Below are positions 49,519-58,918 of a stretch of DNA of 64,000 nt, in pieces. The DNA is from Mycobacterium sp. URHB0044 (GTDB lineage Bacteria > Actinomycetota > Actinomycetes > Mycobacteriales > Mycobacteriaceae). The position numbers and the translations under genes were made by a program. Under the pieces are notes generated by a model that saw only the letters and a program-made list of their open reading frames with translations, ran no database searches and was not told the DNA's origin. The stretch is taken from the NCBI RefSeq assembly GCF_000620625.1, contig NZ_JIAW01000029.1, forward strand, positions 1 to 64,000, in the 5' to 3' direction. Every line of letters begins with the position of its first letter. Positions within the stretch are counted from its first letter, which is position 1.

Positions 49519-50486
49519 GCCCATAGCTGCCCCTCCAGGGAGTCCTCGGCATCATCCAGGCTACCGGCGTACGCGCCGGTCGACAGATACTTCCAGCCGG
49601 CGTCGGCCACCACGAAGGCGATGTCGGCGCGCTCGCCTGCCTTGCGGGCCTTCGCCGCCATGCCCAGCGCCGCATGCAGGATCGCCCCGGTCGAGATGCC
49701 GCCGAAGATGCCCTCGACCTGCACGAGTTCGCGCGTGCGCTTGACGGCGTCGAACGAGCCGACGGAGTAGCGGGTGGTGAGCACCTCGGGGTCGTACAAC
49801 TCGGGGATGAAGCCCTCGTCGATGTTGCGCAGCGCGTAGACGCCCTCGCCGTAGCGCGGCTCGGCGGCGACGATCTGCACGCCCGGCACCTGCTCACGAA
49901 GGAAGCGCCCGGCGCCCATCAGCGTGCCGGTGGTGCCAAGCCCCGCGACGAAGTGCGTGACCTCGGGTAGGTCGGCGAGGATCTCCGGGCCGGTGCCCTC
50001 GTAGTGCGCGTCGGCGTTGGCCGGGTTGCCGTACTGGTAGAGCATCACCCATTCGGGATGCTCGGCCGCGAGCTGTTTGGCCGTGGCCACCGCGGTGTTC
50101 GAGCCACCCTCGGCCGGCGAGAAGATGATCTTGGCGCCGTAGAGCTCCAGCAGCTGGCGCCGCTCGATCGACGTGTTCTCCGGCATCACGCAGATCATTC
50201 GATAGCCCTTGATCAGCGCGGCCATCGCCATCGAGATGCCGGTGTTGCCGCTCGTCGGCTCGAGGATCGTGGCGCCGTGCTGCAACAGCCCGTCCCGTTC
50301 GGCCTGTTCGATCATGCGCAGCGCGGGCCGGTCCTTGATGGACCCGGTGGGGTTGCGGTCCTCGAGCTTGGCCCACAGCCGCACGTGCGGGCCGTCCGCG
50401 TCGTCGTCCCAGCGCGGCGACAGCCGCTGCAGCCCGACCAGCGGCGTGTTGCCGAGCGCCTGCAGCAGCGAGTCGAACCTGGTCAT
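49515..50486 (-). CDS. cysM: O-phosphoserine sulfhydrylase CysM
   Basis: 323 residues, PLP fold type II. PLP lysine in PTGSIKDRPA (about residue 51), phosphate loop TSGNTGISMAMA, GLGTTGTLMGAG and the C-terminal FVVADAGWKYLSTGAY. Mycobacterial CysM uses O-phosphoserine and the thiocarboxylated protein CysO rather than sulfide. Co-transcribed with cysO and mec. Confidence 0.96.
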   Translation of the reverse strand: MTRFDSLLQALGNTPLVGLQRLSPRWDDDADGPHVRLWAKLEDRNPTGSIKDRPALRMIEQAERDGLLQHGATILEPTSGNTGISMAMAALIKGYRMICVMPENTSIERRQLLELYGAKIIFSPAEGGSNTAVATAKQLAAEHPEWVMLYQYGNPANADAHYEGTGPEILADLPEVTHFVAGLGTTGTLMGAGRFLREQVPGVQIVAAEPRYGEGVYALRNIDEGFIPELYDPEVLTTRYSVGSFDAVKRTRELVQVEGIFGGISTGAILHAALGMAAKARKAGERADIAFVVADAGWKYLSTGAYAGSLDDAEDSLEGQLWA

Positions 50487-50498
50487 TCTCGAACGCCC

Positions 50499-50771
50499 TC
50501 AGCCACCAGCCACGGCGGGCAGGATCGTCACGGAGTCGCCGTCGGAGATCTCGGTGGCCAGCCCGCCGGAGAACCGGACGTCCTCGTCGTTGACGTAGAT
50601 GTTGACGAAGCGGTGCAGCTTGTCGCCGTCGACGATGCGCTCCGAGATGCCCGCGTAGTTGGCCTCGAGGTCGCTGATCACGGCGCCAAGGGTGTCGCCC
50701 GACGCGTTGACGCGCTTCTCGCCGCCGGTGTGGGTACGCAGGATGGTCGGGATGGAGACGGTGATGGACAT
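50499..50771 (-). CDS. cysO: Sulfur-carrier protein CysO
   Basis: 90 residues, ubiquitin/ThiS fold. It ends in AVAGG; the terminal Gly-Gly is the site of thiocarboxylation and of Cys addition by CysM. Twelve bp separate it from cysM and 13 bp from mec. Confidence 0.96.
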   Translation of the reverse strand: MSITVSIPTILRTHTGGEKRVNASGDTLGAVISDLEANYAGISERIVDGDKLHRFVNIYVNDEDVRFSGGLATEISDGDSVTILPAVAGG

Positions 50772-50784
50772 GTGAAGAACTCCT

Positions 50785-51204
50785 CTAGTTCTGGTACTGC
50801 TCGACGATGTTGACGGGTTCCTCGGTCACGACGCCGTCGAGGATGCGGTAGCTGCGCAGATCGTGCTCGTCCGGGTCCCGGGTGGACACCAGGACGTAGT
50901 GGGCGTCCGGCTCCGATGCGTAGGAGATGTCGGTGCGGCTGGGGTAGGCCTCGGTTGCGGTGTGCGAGTGGTAGATGACGACGGGTGCCTCGTCCGCCTC
51001 GTCCATGGCCCGCCACACCTTGAGCTGCTCACCCGAGTCGAATCGGTAGAACGTCGGTGAGCGCTCGGCGTTGTCCATCCTGATGAAACGTTCCGGACGG
51101 TCGGAGCCCTCCGGGCCTGCGATGATGCCGCACGCCTCGTCGGGATGATCGGCGCGCGCATGGGCGACCATGGCGTCGACCAGGTCACTGCGAATCACCA
51201 GCAC
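50785..51204 (-). CDS. mec: CysO-cysteine peptidase Mec (JAMM family)
   Basis: 139 residues. The JAMM zinc motif is visible as E in DHPDEACGII and H-S-H plus Asp in YHSHTATEAYPSRTD. It releases cysteine from the CysO-Cys adduct, completing the CysM pathway. The GTG start is supported by GGAGGAA seven bases upstream; the longer open frame upstream overlaps the peptidase gene and is not credible. Confidence 0.95.
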   Translation of the reverse strand: MLVIRSDLVDAMVAHARADHPDEACGIIAGPEGSDRPERFIRMDNAERSPTFYRFDSGEQLKVWRAMDEADEAPVVIYHSHTATEAYPSRTDISYASEPDAHYVLVSTRDPDEHDLRSYRILDGVVTEEPVNIVEQYQN

Positions 51205-51217
51205 GGTCCGGTTCCTC

Positions 51218-52258
51218 CTAACCTGTGAACGCTCCGGGCAACATGTCACGGTAGGTCGGTATTCCAGCGACCGACTCGGCGGCCAGCACACCGACCATGA
51301 CCGCGCGGGCCAGGCAGTCCGCCGCGGCGGCACCGACCGCGGTGGCCAACTTGGTCTCCGGCGACATCGCCGCGGGGGTAGCTTCTCCCGGCCAGCTGGC
51401 CGGTGCCACCTCGATGGCACCCGTCGCGAGCGCGAACACGGAGTCCCCGTCGAGCGGCGTATGGGCGGGGCGGATCGTGCGCGCCAAGCCGTCCTGCGCG
51501 GCGACGGCGACCCTGCGGCACGCGGCCGGGCTCAGCAGCGCGTCGGTGGCGACGACGGCGATCGTGGTGTTCAGCGGCGACAACTCGGCGTCGCGAGCGG
51601 CGAACGCCGCCAGCTGCTCGGCAGGCGGCGGCACCAGGTTCAGTTCGGCGATCAGATCGGCCATCCACGGCAGTCCCGTCCTCGGGTCCGCGACGTTTCC
51701 CGCCGAGTTGACCGCGACGATGGCGCCGACGGTGACCCCGATGTCCTCCAGCCGAACCGACGCCGTGCCGATTCCACCCTTCAAGATGCCTGCCCGCGCA
51801 CCGACGCCCGCGCCGACGTTGCCCGTCGCCACCTCGACACCCGCGGCCTCGGCGGCCGCGTAACCGAACTCGGCGCTCGGGCGGCACTGCCAGCCGCCCA
51901 CCGGAAGGTCGAAGATCACCGCGGACGGCACGATCGGCACCAGGCCGCCGGCCATCACCACGCCGCGGTCGTGCTGTTCGAGCCACGTCATCACGCCGTC
52001 GGCGGCGGCCAGCCCGTACGCGCTGCCACCGGTGAGCACCACGGCGTCGACGTAGCGCACGCTGTTGGACGGGTCGAGGAGGTCGGTCTCGCGGGTGCCG
52101 GGCGCACCGCCGCGGACGTCGACGGCGCCGACCGTGCCCGGCGGGGTCAGGACGACGGTGGTCCCCGACGCCCAGCCGGTGCCGAGCGTGGCGTCGGCGT
52201 CGAGCCGGTGGTGATGTCCGACGAGGATGCCCGAGACGTCGGTGATGGAGCCGCTCAT
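51218..52258 (-). CDS. P1/DmpA-family peptidase (Rv1333-like)
   Basis: 346 residues, self-cleaving N-terminal nucleophile fold of the DmpA aminopeptidase type. Motifs: SITDVSGILVGHHHRLD, VRGGAPGTRETDLLDP, VVLTGGSAYGLAAADGVM, and the likely processing region around NTTIAVVATDALLS where Thr would be the nucleophile. In mycobacteria it sits between Rv1332 and mec, as here. Role in sulfur or peptide metabolism unknown. Confidence 0.87.
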   Translation of the reverse strand: MSGSITDVSGILVGHHHRLDADATLGTGWASGTTVVLTPPGTVGAVDVRGGAPGTRETDLLDPSNSVRYVDAVVLTGGSAYGLAAADGVMTWLEQHDRGVVMAGGLVPIVPSAVIFDLPVGGWQCRPSAEFGYAAAEAAGVEVATGNVGAGVGARAGILKGGIGTASVRLEDIGVTVGAIVAVNSAGNVADPRTGLPWMADLIAELNLVPPPAEQLAAFAARDAELSPLNTTIAVVATDALLSPAACRRVAVAAQDGLARTIRPAHTPLDGDSVFALATGAIEVAPASWPGEATPAAMSPETKLATAVGAAAADCLARAVMVGVLAAESVAGIPTYRDMLPGAFTG

Positions 52259-52260
52259 TG

Positions 52261-52845
52261 TCAAGCCTTTCCCGACATCAGGCTCAGCACCAGGTATTCC
52301 TGCAACACCGTCAGCCACTGGTACACATCCAAGTGCCCGGCCATCGGATGCTCGGGCGGCAGCCGGTCCGGCCCGTGGGGACCAATGTCGAGCATGGTGC
52401 CCAACGCAAGTCGCACGTCGTTGACGGCCGACGCCCAGCAGTGCGCGTCGTCCTCCGTGATCTCGAACTTGCCGCCCCCGGCCGGGAGGGTGTCCAACAG
52501 ACGTTGCGCCGCTTGACGTTTCGCGTCGATGATCTCCGGTTCGTGCAAACTGCGCAGCGCGCTGTTGAGGCTCTCCGCTGCGCTCGAACCGGCTGGGTGA
52601 TCGGTCCTGGACCGGTAGAAGTCGGGCAACAGCCGCTTCATGGTGTCGTCCTCCGGCGGCGTGGAATGCCCCGTCTTCATGCCGGTGAGCTCTTCGAGTT
52701 CATCTGTGGGCGAGGAGGATTCACGACCCTCGAGCATGTCCAGCAGTGACTTCACCAGACTCTGCAGCAGCACCGACTCGTGGGCGGCCAACGCCGACCG
52801 GAAGCGCGCGCCATTGGCGGTGTCCACCCGTTTCCACTTGCGCAC
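52261..52845 (-). CDS. DUF2017 family protein (Rv1332-like; AosR-type regulator)
   Basis: 194 residues, mainly helical: RKWKRVDTANGARFRSALAA, SSSPTDELEELTGMKTG, RSLHEPEIIDAKRQAAQRLL, VYQWLTVLQEYLVLSL. The M. tuberculosis homologue has been described as an oxidative-stress regulator (AosR) acting with SigH on the cysM operon, consistent with its place in that operon. I see one Cys only (in DAHCWAS). It begins 6 bp after clpS. Confidence 0.85.
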   Translation of the reverse strand: MRKWKRVDTANGARFRSALAAHESVLLQSLVKSLLDMLEGRESSSPTDELEELTGMKTGHSTPPEDDTMKRLLPDFYRSRTDHPAGSSAAESLNSALRSLHEPEIIDAKRQAAQRLLDTLPAGGGKFEITEDDAHCWASAVNDVRLALGTMLDIGPHGPDRLPPEHPMAGHLDVYQWLTVLQEYLVLSLMSGKA

Positions 52846-52851
52846 GTCGCC

Positions 52852-53166
52852 TCAGCGGTCCTGCTGCATCGTGGCCCACAGCCCTGCGGCGTGCAGCTTG
52901 GCGACGTCGACCTCCATCGACTCGCGGCTGCCCGCAGACACCACGGCCTTGCCCTCCTCGTGCACCTGCATCATCAACTTGGTGGCGTGCGGCTCGCTGT
53001 AACCGAAGAGCTTCTGGAAGACGTAGGTCACGTACGACATGAGGTTCACGGGGTCGTCCCAGACCAGGGTCACCCAGGGGCTGTCGGTGGCGGCCTCGTC
53101 CTTCGACACCGGATCGACAACACGTTCCTCGCGAGTCCCAGGACGGGTCCGCGCTGGCGTAACCAT
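52852..53166 (-). CDS. clpS: ATP-dependent Clp protease adaptor ClpS
   Basis: 104 residues. The core WVTLVWDDPVNLMSYVTYVF followed by KLFGYSEPHATKLMMQVHEE and GLWATMQQDR is ClpS. It delivers N-degron substrates to ClpAP/ClpCP. First gene of the leftward clpS-DUF2017-peptidase-mec-cysO-cysM-rhomboid unit. Divergent from pncB with 44 bp between starts. Confidence 0.96.
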   Translation of the reverse strand: MVTPARTRPGTREERVVDPVSKDEAATDSPWVTLVWDDPVNLMSYVTYVFQKLFGYSEPHATKLMMQVHEEGKAVVSAGSRESMEVDVAKLHAAGLWATMQQDR

Positions 53167-53210
53167 GTCGCCAAGAATAGCGGGGGCCCAAACCCGATAC
53201 GGTTGGGCGT

Positions 53211-54518
53211 GTGACTGCGGCGTTGCTCACCGACAAGTACGAACTGACCATGCTGGCGGCGGCCTTGCGGGACGGCACCGCCCATCGCCGAACCACGTTC
53301 GAGCTGTTCGCGCGCCGCCTGCCGGAGGGTCGCCGCTACGGGGTGGTCGCGGGCACCGCGCGGTTCGTGGAAACCTTGGCGCAGTTCACGTTCGACGACG
53401 ACGCGCGTGCCATGCTCGCCGAGTTCCTCGACCCCGCGACCCTGGCCTACCTTGCCGACTACCGGTTCAGTGGTGACGTCGACGGCTACCCGGAGGGGGA
53501 ACTGTACTTTCCCGGCTCCCCCATCCTGTCGGTGCACGGCACCTTCGCCGAGTGCGTGCTGCTCGAGACGCTGGCCCTGTCGATCTTCAATCACGACTCG
53601 GCCATCGCCTCGGCTGCGGCGCGGATGGTGAGCGCCGCCGAGGGCAGACCACTCATCGAAATGGGTTCGCGTCGGACGCACGAGGAGGCAGCCGTCGCGG
53701 CTGCTCGGGCCGCGTACCTCGCCGGGTTCGCCGGGACGTCGAACCTCGCCGCGCAGCGCCGCTACGGCGTGCCGACCATGGGCACCAGCGCGCATGCGTT
53801 CACGCTGCTGCATGCCAGCGATCAAGGTCCCGACGAGCCAGCCGCGTTCCGGTCTCAGGTGGCGGCGCTGGGCGTCGGCACCACGCTGCTCGTCGACACC
53901 TACGACATCACGGCGGGCGTGGCCAACGCCGTCGCCGCCGCGGGGCCCGAGCTGGGCGCCGTCCGCATCGACTCCGGCGAGCTCGGGGTGCTGGTGCGCC
54001 AGGTTCGAGACCAGCTCGACGGGCTGGGCAACACGAAGACCCAGATCGTGGTGTCCAGTGATCTCGATGAGTTCGCCATCGCAGCGCTGCGCGCCGAACC
54101 CGTCGACAGTTACGGCGTCGGCACGTCGCTGGTCACGGGATCCGGTGCGCCCACCGCGGGCATGGTCTACAAGCTGGTCGAGGTGGACGGCCTGCCGGTG
54201 GAGAAACGCAGCAGCCACAAGGAATCCCACGGCGGCCGCAAGGAGGCACACCGGTTCGCCAAGCAGTCCGGAACCATGGTCGAAGAGGTCGTGCATCCGG
54301 CCGGGCAGCCACCCCCCGGGGAGGACGGCCTCGTCGCCCGCTCCCTGGCCGTGCCACTGGTGCGCGCTGGCGAGCCCGTCGGCGACCTCGGGCTGGCCGC
54401 CGCCCGTGAGCGCGTCGCCGCCGGGCTGCACTGCCTGCCGTGGGACGGGCTGAAGCTCTCCCGCGGCGAGCCGGCGATCCCGACCCGCTTGATCCCGCCG
54501 ACGCGTTCGGGGCGTTGA
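53211..54518 (+). CDS. pncB: Nicotinate phosphoribosyltransferase
   Basis: 435 residues. Joins nicotinate to PRPP for NAD salvage. Motifs: LLTDKYELTMLAAAL at the N-terminus, the phosphorylated-His region GTSAHAFTLL (about residue 198), RIDSGELGVLVRQVRDQLD and GVGTSLVTGSGAPTAGMVYK. Length and position (between clpS and dinG) agree with mycobacterial pncB1. The GTG start gives the standard N-terminus; no strong ribosome site. Confidence 0.95.
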   Translation: MTAALLTDKYELTMLAAALRDGTAHRRTTFELFARRLPEGRRYGVVAGTARFVETLAQFTFDDDARAMLAEFLDPATLAYLADYRFSGDVDGYPEGELYFPGSPILSVHGTFAECVLLETLALSIFNHDSAIASAAARMVSAAEGRPLIEMGSRRTHEEAAVAAARAAYLAGFAGTSNLAAQRRYGVPTMGTSAHAFTLLHASDQGPDEPAAFRSQVAALGVGTTLLVDTYDITAGVANAVAAAGPELGAVRIDSGELGVLVRQVRDQLDGLGNTKTQIVVSSDLDEFAIAALRAEPVDSYGVGTSLVTGSGAPTAGMVYKLVEVDGLPVEKRSSHKESHGGRKEAHRFAKQSGTMVEEVVHPAGQPPPGEDGLVARSLAVPLVRAGEPVGDLGLAAARERVAAGLHCLPWDGLKLSRGEPAIPTRLIPPTRSGR

Positions 54519-54523
54519 CGGCC

Positions 54524-56512
54524 GTGCCAGAGGCCTCCGAGACCGCACGCGTCACCGGGCTGCTCGCCGCGGCCGTGACCGCGCTCGGCGGCACCGAGCG
54601 CAGCGGCCAGATCGAGATGGCCGAGGCCGTCGAGCGCGCCTTCGACACCGGCGAGCACCTCGCCGTGCAGGCCGGTACCGGCACGGGAAAGTCGCTGGCG
54701 TATCTGGTGCCGGCCATCGCGAAGGCTATCGAGGCGAATGAGCCGGTGGTCGTGTCGACCGCGACCATCGCGCTGCAGCGCCAACTCGTCGACCGCGACC
54801 TGCCGCGGCTGGCCGACGCGCTGACCGCTGAGCTGCCCCGCCGCCCCGAGTTCGCTCTGCTCAAGGGGCGCGGAAACTACCTGTGCCTGAACAAGATTCA
54901 CAACGGGTCGACTGGCGAGCCAGAGGATCGGCCGCAGGAGGAGCTCTTCGACGCGGTCGCGACGACGGCACTCGGCCGCGACGTGAAGCGGCTCACCGAG
55001 TGGTCGTCGGAGACGGAGACCGGCGACCGCGACGATCTCGTCCCCGGCGTGGCGGACCGGTCGTGGAGTCAGGTCAGCGTCTCGGCGCGCGAGTGCATCG
55101 GCGCCACCCGCTGCCCGTTCGGCACCGACTGCTTCGCCGAGAAGGCGCGCGCGAAGGCAGGCACCTCGGACGTGATCGTCACCAACCACGCCCTGCTGGC
55201 CATCGACGCCATCGCCGACGCCAACGTGCTGCCCGAACACGACTTGCTCGTCGTCGACGAGGCCCACGAGCTGGTGGACCGGGTGACGGGTGTGGCGACG
55301 GCGGAACTGTCTGCGACGGCGCTCGGCGTGGCCCAGCGGCGGGTGGGCCGGCTGGTCGACTCCGAACTCGTCGACCGCTTCGAGGCCGCCGCGGCGACAT
55401 TCACGTCGGCCATCCACGACGCCGAACCCGGCCGGATGGACCGCCTCGACGACGAGTTGGCCACCTACCTGACCGCGTTGCGCGACGCCGCCGACAAGGT
55501 GCGCTCCGCCATCGACACCTCCCCCACCGATCCGAAGGCGGCGGCCGCCCGCACCGAGGCCGTGACGGCGCTGACCGAGATCAGCGACACCGCGTCGCGC
55601 ATCCTGTCGTCATTCGGCCCGGCCATTCCGGATCGCACGGATGTGGTGTGGCTGGACCACGAAGACAACCGAGGAAACATCAGGGCCATCTTGCGTGTAG
55701 CGCCGCTGTCGGTGGCAAACCTGTTGCGCGCCAGGATCTTCGACCAGTCGACGGTGATCCTGACCTCGGCGACGCTGACCGTCGGCGGAACGTTCGACGC
55801 GATGGCGCGATCCTGGGGCCTCACCGGCGACGACGAGAAGCCCGGCTGGCGCGGCATCGACGTCGGCTCGCCGTTCGCGCATGCGACCTCGGGGATCCTC
55901 TACGTCGCCGCGCACCTGCCACCGCCCGGCCGCGACGGCGCGGGATCCGCCGAACAACTCGACGAAATCGAGGGCCTGATCACCGCCGCCGGTGGCCGCA
56001 CGCTCGGCCTGTTCTCGTCGATGCGCGCGGCCAAGGCCGCCACCGAGGCGATGCGCGGCCGCCTCGACACCCCGGTGCTGTGCCAGGGCGAGGACACCAC
56101 GTCGGCATTGGTCCGCCGGTTCGCCGAGGATCCGGAGGCGTCCCTGTTCGGCACGCTGTCGTTGTGGCAGGGAGTCGACGTGCCAGGTCCCTCGTTGTCG
56201 CTCGTGCTGATCGACCGCATCCCGTTCCCCCGGCCGGACGACCCGCTGATCACCGCGCGGCAGCGTGCCATCGCCGCGCGCGGCGGCAACGGATTCATGG
56301 CCGTCGCGGCCAGCCACGCCGCGTTGCTGCTCGCGCAGGGCGCGGGCCGGCTGCTCCGCGGCGTCGACGACCGTGGCGTCGTCGCGGTGCTCGACTCGCG
56401 GATGGCCACGGCACGGTACGCAGGCTTCCTGCGGGCATCGCTGCCACCGTTCTGGGCGACCACCGACCCGAAGCGAGTCAGGGCCGCGCTGGAACGGCTG
56501 AGATCGACCTGA
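54524..56512 (+). CDS. dinG: DinG-like ATP-dependent DNA helicase
   Basis: 662 residues, XPD/DinG family. Walker A AGTGTGKSLAYLVP (about residue 48), Cys ligands of the Fe-S domain in KGRGNYLCLNK and CIGATRCPFGTDC, DEAH box VVDEAHELVDR and motif VI QGAGRLLRG. Unwinds 5' tails, forks and R-loops in repair. A TTG at 54515 overlapping the pncB stop (TTGA) is an equally good start and would add three residues. Confidence 0.94.
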   Translation: MPEASETARVTGLLAAAVTALGGTERSGQIEMAEAVERAFDTGEHLAVQAGTGTGKSLAYLVPAIAKAIEANEPVVVSTATIALQRQLVDRDLPRLADALTAELPRRPEFALLKGRGNYLCLNKIHNGSTGEPEDRPQEELFDAVATTALGRDVKRLTEWSSETETGDRDDLVPGVADRSWSQVSVSARECIGATRCPFGTDCFAEKARAKAGTSDVIVTNHALLAIDAIADANVLPEHDLLVVDEAHELVDRVTGVATAELSATALGVAQRRVGRLVDSELVDRFEAAAATFTSAIHDAEPGRMDRLDDELATYLTALRDAADKVRSAIDTSPTDPKAAAARTEAVTALTEISDTASRILSSFGPAIPDRTDVVWLDHEDNRGNIRAILRVAPLSVANLLRARIFDQSTVILTSATLTVGGTFDAMARSWGLTGDDEKPGWRGIDVGSPFAHATSGILYVAAHLPPPGRDGAGSAEQLDEIEGLITAAGGRTLGLFSSMRAAKAATEAMRGRLDTPVLCQGEDTTSALVRRFAEDPEASLFGTLSLWQGVDVPGPSLSLVLIDRIPFPRPDDPLITARQRAIAARGGNGFMAVAASHAALLLAQGAGRLLRGVDDRGVVAVLDSRMATARYAGFLRASLPPFWATTDPKRVRAALERLRST

Positions 56513-56618
56513 GCTCACCGCTCAAGATCAATTTCGTTCCGCGGCAGGCGGCCTTCACTATCCTGGCAGCGAATCCATCAGTGCGTGCCGCCCCGGCCGC
56601 CGAGAGCGGAAGGCGGCC

Positions 56619-58055
56619 ATGAGTCGACGGCACCTCGTAGGCGTGGCCGCTGCCGCGTGCTCGGCGCTTCTCGTCGCGTCGTGCGCGACCACTGTGGAGG
56701 GCAGGGCCGTCTCCGTGTTCAGCGATCCATTCAGCGTCGCGGGGATGCCCGCCACCGAAGGCCCCACGGGACTGCGCGACGACGCCAAGGAGCCGACGCG
56801 CGACGTCGAGGACACCGACGGCGGCAAGATCGACCAACTCGGTGCCAGCTCCGTCAGCGACATCGAAGAGTTCTGGGAGACGGCCTACCCCGAGACGTTC
56901 GACGGCGAGTTCACCCCCGTCAAGAAGGTCATCTCCTGGGACGCCGAGGGATTCGACGGCGAGTTCTGCGGCGGCGACACCTACGGTTTGGTCAACGCCG
57001 GCTATTGCTTCGACGACAACACCATCGGCTGGGACCGCGGCGAGCTGTTGCCGTCGCTGCGAAAGGCCAACGGCGACATGGCCGTAACGATGGTGCTGGC
57101 CCACGAGTACGGCCATTCGGTTCAGCACCAGGCAGGCCTGGCGAAGGAGAGCACGCCGACGCTGGTGTCCGAGCAGCAGGCCGACTGTCTTGCGGGTGTC
57201 TACATGCGCTGGGTCGCGGAGGGGAATTCGCCGCGCTTCACCCTCAGCACCGGCGACGGACTGAACAATCTGCTGGCCGCGATGATCGCCTTCCGCGATC
57301 CGCTGCTCAACCAGTCCGACCCCGAGGTCGGCGAGGACGAGCACGGCTCGGCGTTCGAGCGCGTGTCGGCTTTCCAGTTCGGCTTCACCGACGGCGCGTC
57401 GTCCTGCGCGGCGATCGACACGAAGGAGATCGAGCAGCGCCGCGGCGACCTGCCGGTGTTGCTGCCCGACGACCAGACCGGCGAGCTGCCCGTCACGGAG
57501 GAGTCCGTGCGTTCCATCGTCGACGCCATGGGCATCCTGTTCACGCCGGCCAAGCCCCCGGCGCTGACGTTCGAGGCGAAGCAGTGTGCCGACGCCAGGG
57601 TGACCCCGCCGGTGGCCTACTGCCCGTCGACCAACACGATCATCGTGGACCTCCCCGCGCTGGCGGAGGTCGGCACGCCGTCCGACGACGAGGACCCCGG
57701 TGGCCTGGTCACCGGCGACAACACGGCCTATTCGATCCTGGTGTCGCGCTACATGCAGGCCCTTCAGCACGAACGCGGCGGGGTCAAGCTCGACAACGCC
57801 GAAGCCGCGCTGCGCACCGCCTGCCTCACCGGTGTCGCCACCGTGAAGATGACGAAGGACGTCACCACCCCCGACGGCAGCACCATCGCGCTGACCGCGG
57901 GCGACGTCGACGAGGCGGTGTCGGGCATCCTCGTCAACGGCCTGGTCGCCAGCGATGTCAACGGTGAATCGGTGCCGTCGGGCTTCTCCCGCATCGACGC
58001 GTTCCGCGTCGGCGTACTCGGCGACCAGGAGCGCTGCTTCAAGCGCTTCGACTGA
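56619..58055 (+). CDS. Neutral zinc metallopeptidase, predicted lipoprotein
   Basis: 478 residues. The signal ends in a lipobox LVASC (Cys22). The zinc site is H-E-Y-G-H in LAHEYGHSVQHQAG (about residue 163), with the third ligand probably in EQQADCLAGVYM, as in the YpfJ family. Six or more Cys in the extracellular part could form disulfides (GEFCGG, NAGYCF, SSCAAI, KQCAD, AYCPS, RTACLT). It is not in the M. tuberculosis gene order at this point. The region upstream (about 100 bp) shows no clear promoter. Confidence 0.85.
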   Translation: MSRRHLVGVAAAACSALLVASCATTVEGRAVSVFSDPFSVAGMPATEGPTGLRDDAKEPTRDVEDTDGGKIDQLGASSVSDIEEFWETAYPETFDGEFTPVKKVISWDAEGFDGEFCGGDTYGLVNAGYCFDDNTIGWDRGELLPSLRKANGDMAVTMVLAHEYGHSVQHQAGLAKESTPTLVSEQQADCLAGVYMRWVAEGNSPRFTLSTGDGLNNLLAAMIAFRDPLLNQSDPEVGEDEHGSAFERVSAFQFGFTDGASSCAAIDTKEIEQRRGDLPVLLPDDQTGELPVTEESVRSIVDAMGILFTPAKPPALTFEAKQCADARVTPPVAYCPSTNTIIVDLPALAEVGTPSDDEDPGGLVTGDNTAYSILVSRYMQALQHERGGVKLDNAEAALRTACLTGVATVKMTKDVTTPDGSTIALTAGDVDEAVSGILVNGLVASDVNGESVPSGFSRIDAFRVGVLGDQERCFKRFD

Positions 58056-58109
58056 GTGATTTGGGCGTGATTTGTCTTGCTCACCGGTACGAATCACGCC
58101 GAAATCGCT

Positions 58110-58841
58110 TTATACGACCTTGGTTTCGCCGTAGTAAGCCACGATCGCGTCGGACATCTTGGTCGAACGCGTCAGGAAGGCGTACGAGCGCAGGAACGAC
58201 TGACCCACGCAGCCGTCGATCTTGACGTGGAAGTTGCTGATCATCACCCACGGCGCGGAGCCCTGGAACTGCTTCTTGGTGACCGGCACGATGTTGATGA
58301 TCCCCGGCTTGAGACCCACCGTGATGCCGCCGCCGAGGTTCCCGCCGACGCCGGGCAGGATGCCGTCCGGCAGCGGCGAAACCACCTCGGTCCCAAGGAT
58401 TCCCAGCGACGGGTTGAGCCCCACGGTGCCGGTCAGGGAGACGCCGTTGGACGTGCTCATGTCGATGCCGCAGCCGATCTGGTAACCGACCTCGATGGTG
58501 CCCGCGGGCTCGTCGCCGTCGTCCGGCCCGACGAGGGAGCCGTTGTAGGTGCCGCCGACGACGTACTCGCGCGACGAGAGCGCGGTGGTCAGCGGCGCGC
58601 TGATGATCTGCGTCTCGTCCTTGGCCGCCAGCGTGAGCTTCCAGCCATCCGGGCTCTCGAGGATCTGCGGCGGCGGGGACACGACCTTGCCGTCGTCGAC
58701 CGGCGGCGCGCCTTCGGGTGGCATCGGCACCTCGGCTGCGACGGGCTCGACGACGTCGCCGGGATCTGCGACGGCCACCGCGGGACTCACCGCTCCGAGC
58801 AACAGACAGGTCGCCACCACGGCGAAGTGACGACAGAGCAC
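58110..58841 (-). CDS. MspA-family porin-like protein
   Basis: 243 residues. A signal peptide (LCRHFAVVATCLLLGAVSPA, cleavage after AVA) is followed by an acidic Pro-rich linker (about 27-55) and then the MspA fold: DGWKLTLAAKDETQIISAPL, SSREYVVGGTYNGSLVG, VGYQIGCGIDM and the C-terminal LRSYAFLTRSTKMSD. Two Cys (GCGID, DGCVG) could pair. It is longer than MspA (about 211 residues) because of the linker. Outer-membrane diffusion of small hydrophilic solutes is the family role. GTG is preceded by AGGGGG at a good distance. Confidence 0.88.
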   Translation of the reverse strand: MLCRHFAVVATCLLLGAVSPAVAVADPGDVVEPVAAEVPMPPEGAPPVDDGKVVSPPPQILESPDGWKLTLAAKDETQIISAPLTTALSSREYVVGGTYNGSLVGPDDGDEPAGTIEVGYQIGCGIDMSTSNGVSLTGTVGLNPSLGILGTEVVSPLPDGILPGVGGNLGGGITVGLKPGIINIVPVTKKQFQGSAPWVMISNFHVKIDGCVGQSFLRSYAFLTRSTKMSDAIVAYYGETKVV

Positions 58842-58918
58842 GGAGAACCCCCTAGTTGGCGTTCTTCGGAACTTACAGCGCCTAGGCACCCGCGATCGGC
58901 GGGGTGGTGAAACCGCGC

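Noticed and set aside
56478..58097. A 539-residue minus-strand frame over the metallopeptidase gene
   Set aside because: Shadow frame; the plus-strand gene has a lipobox signal and an HExxH site.
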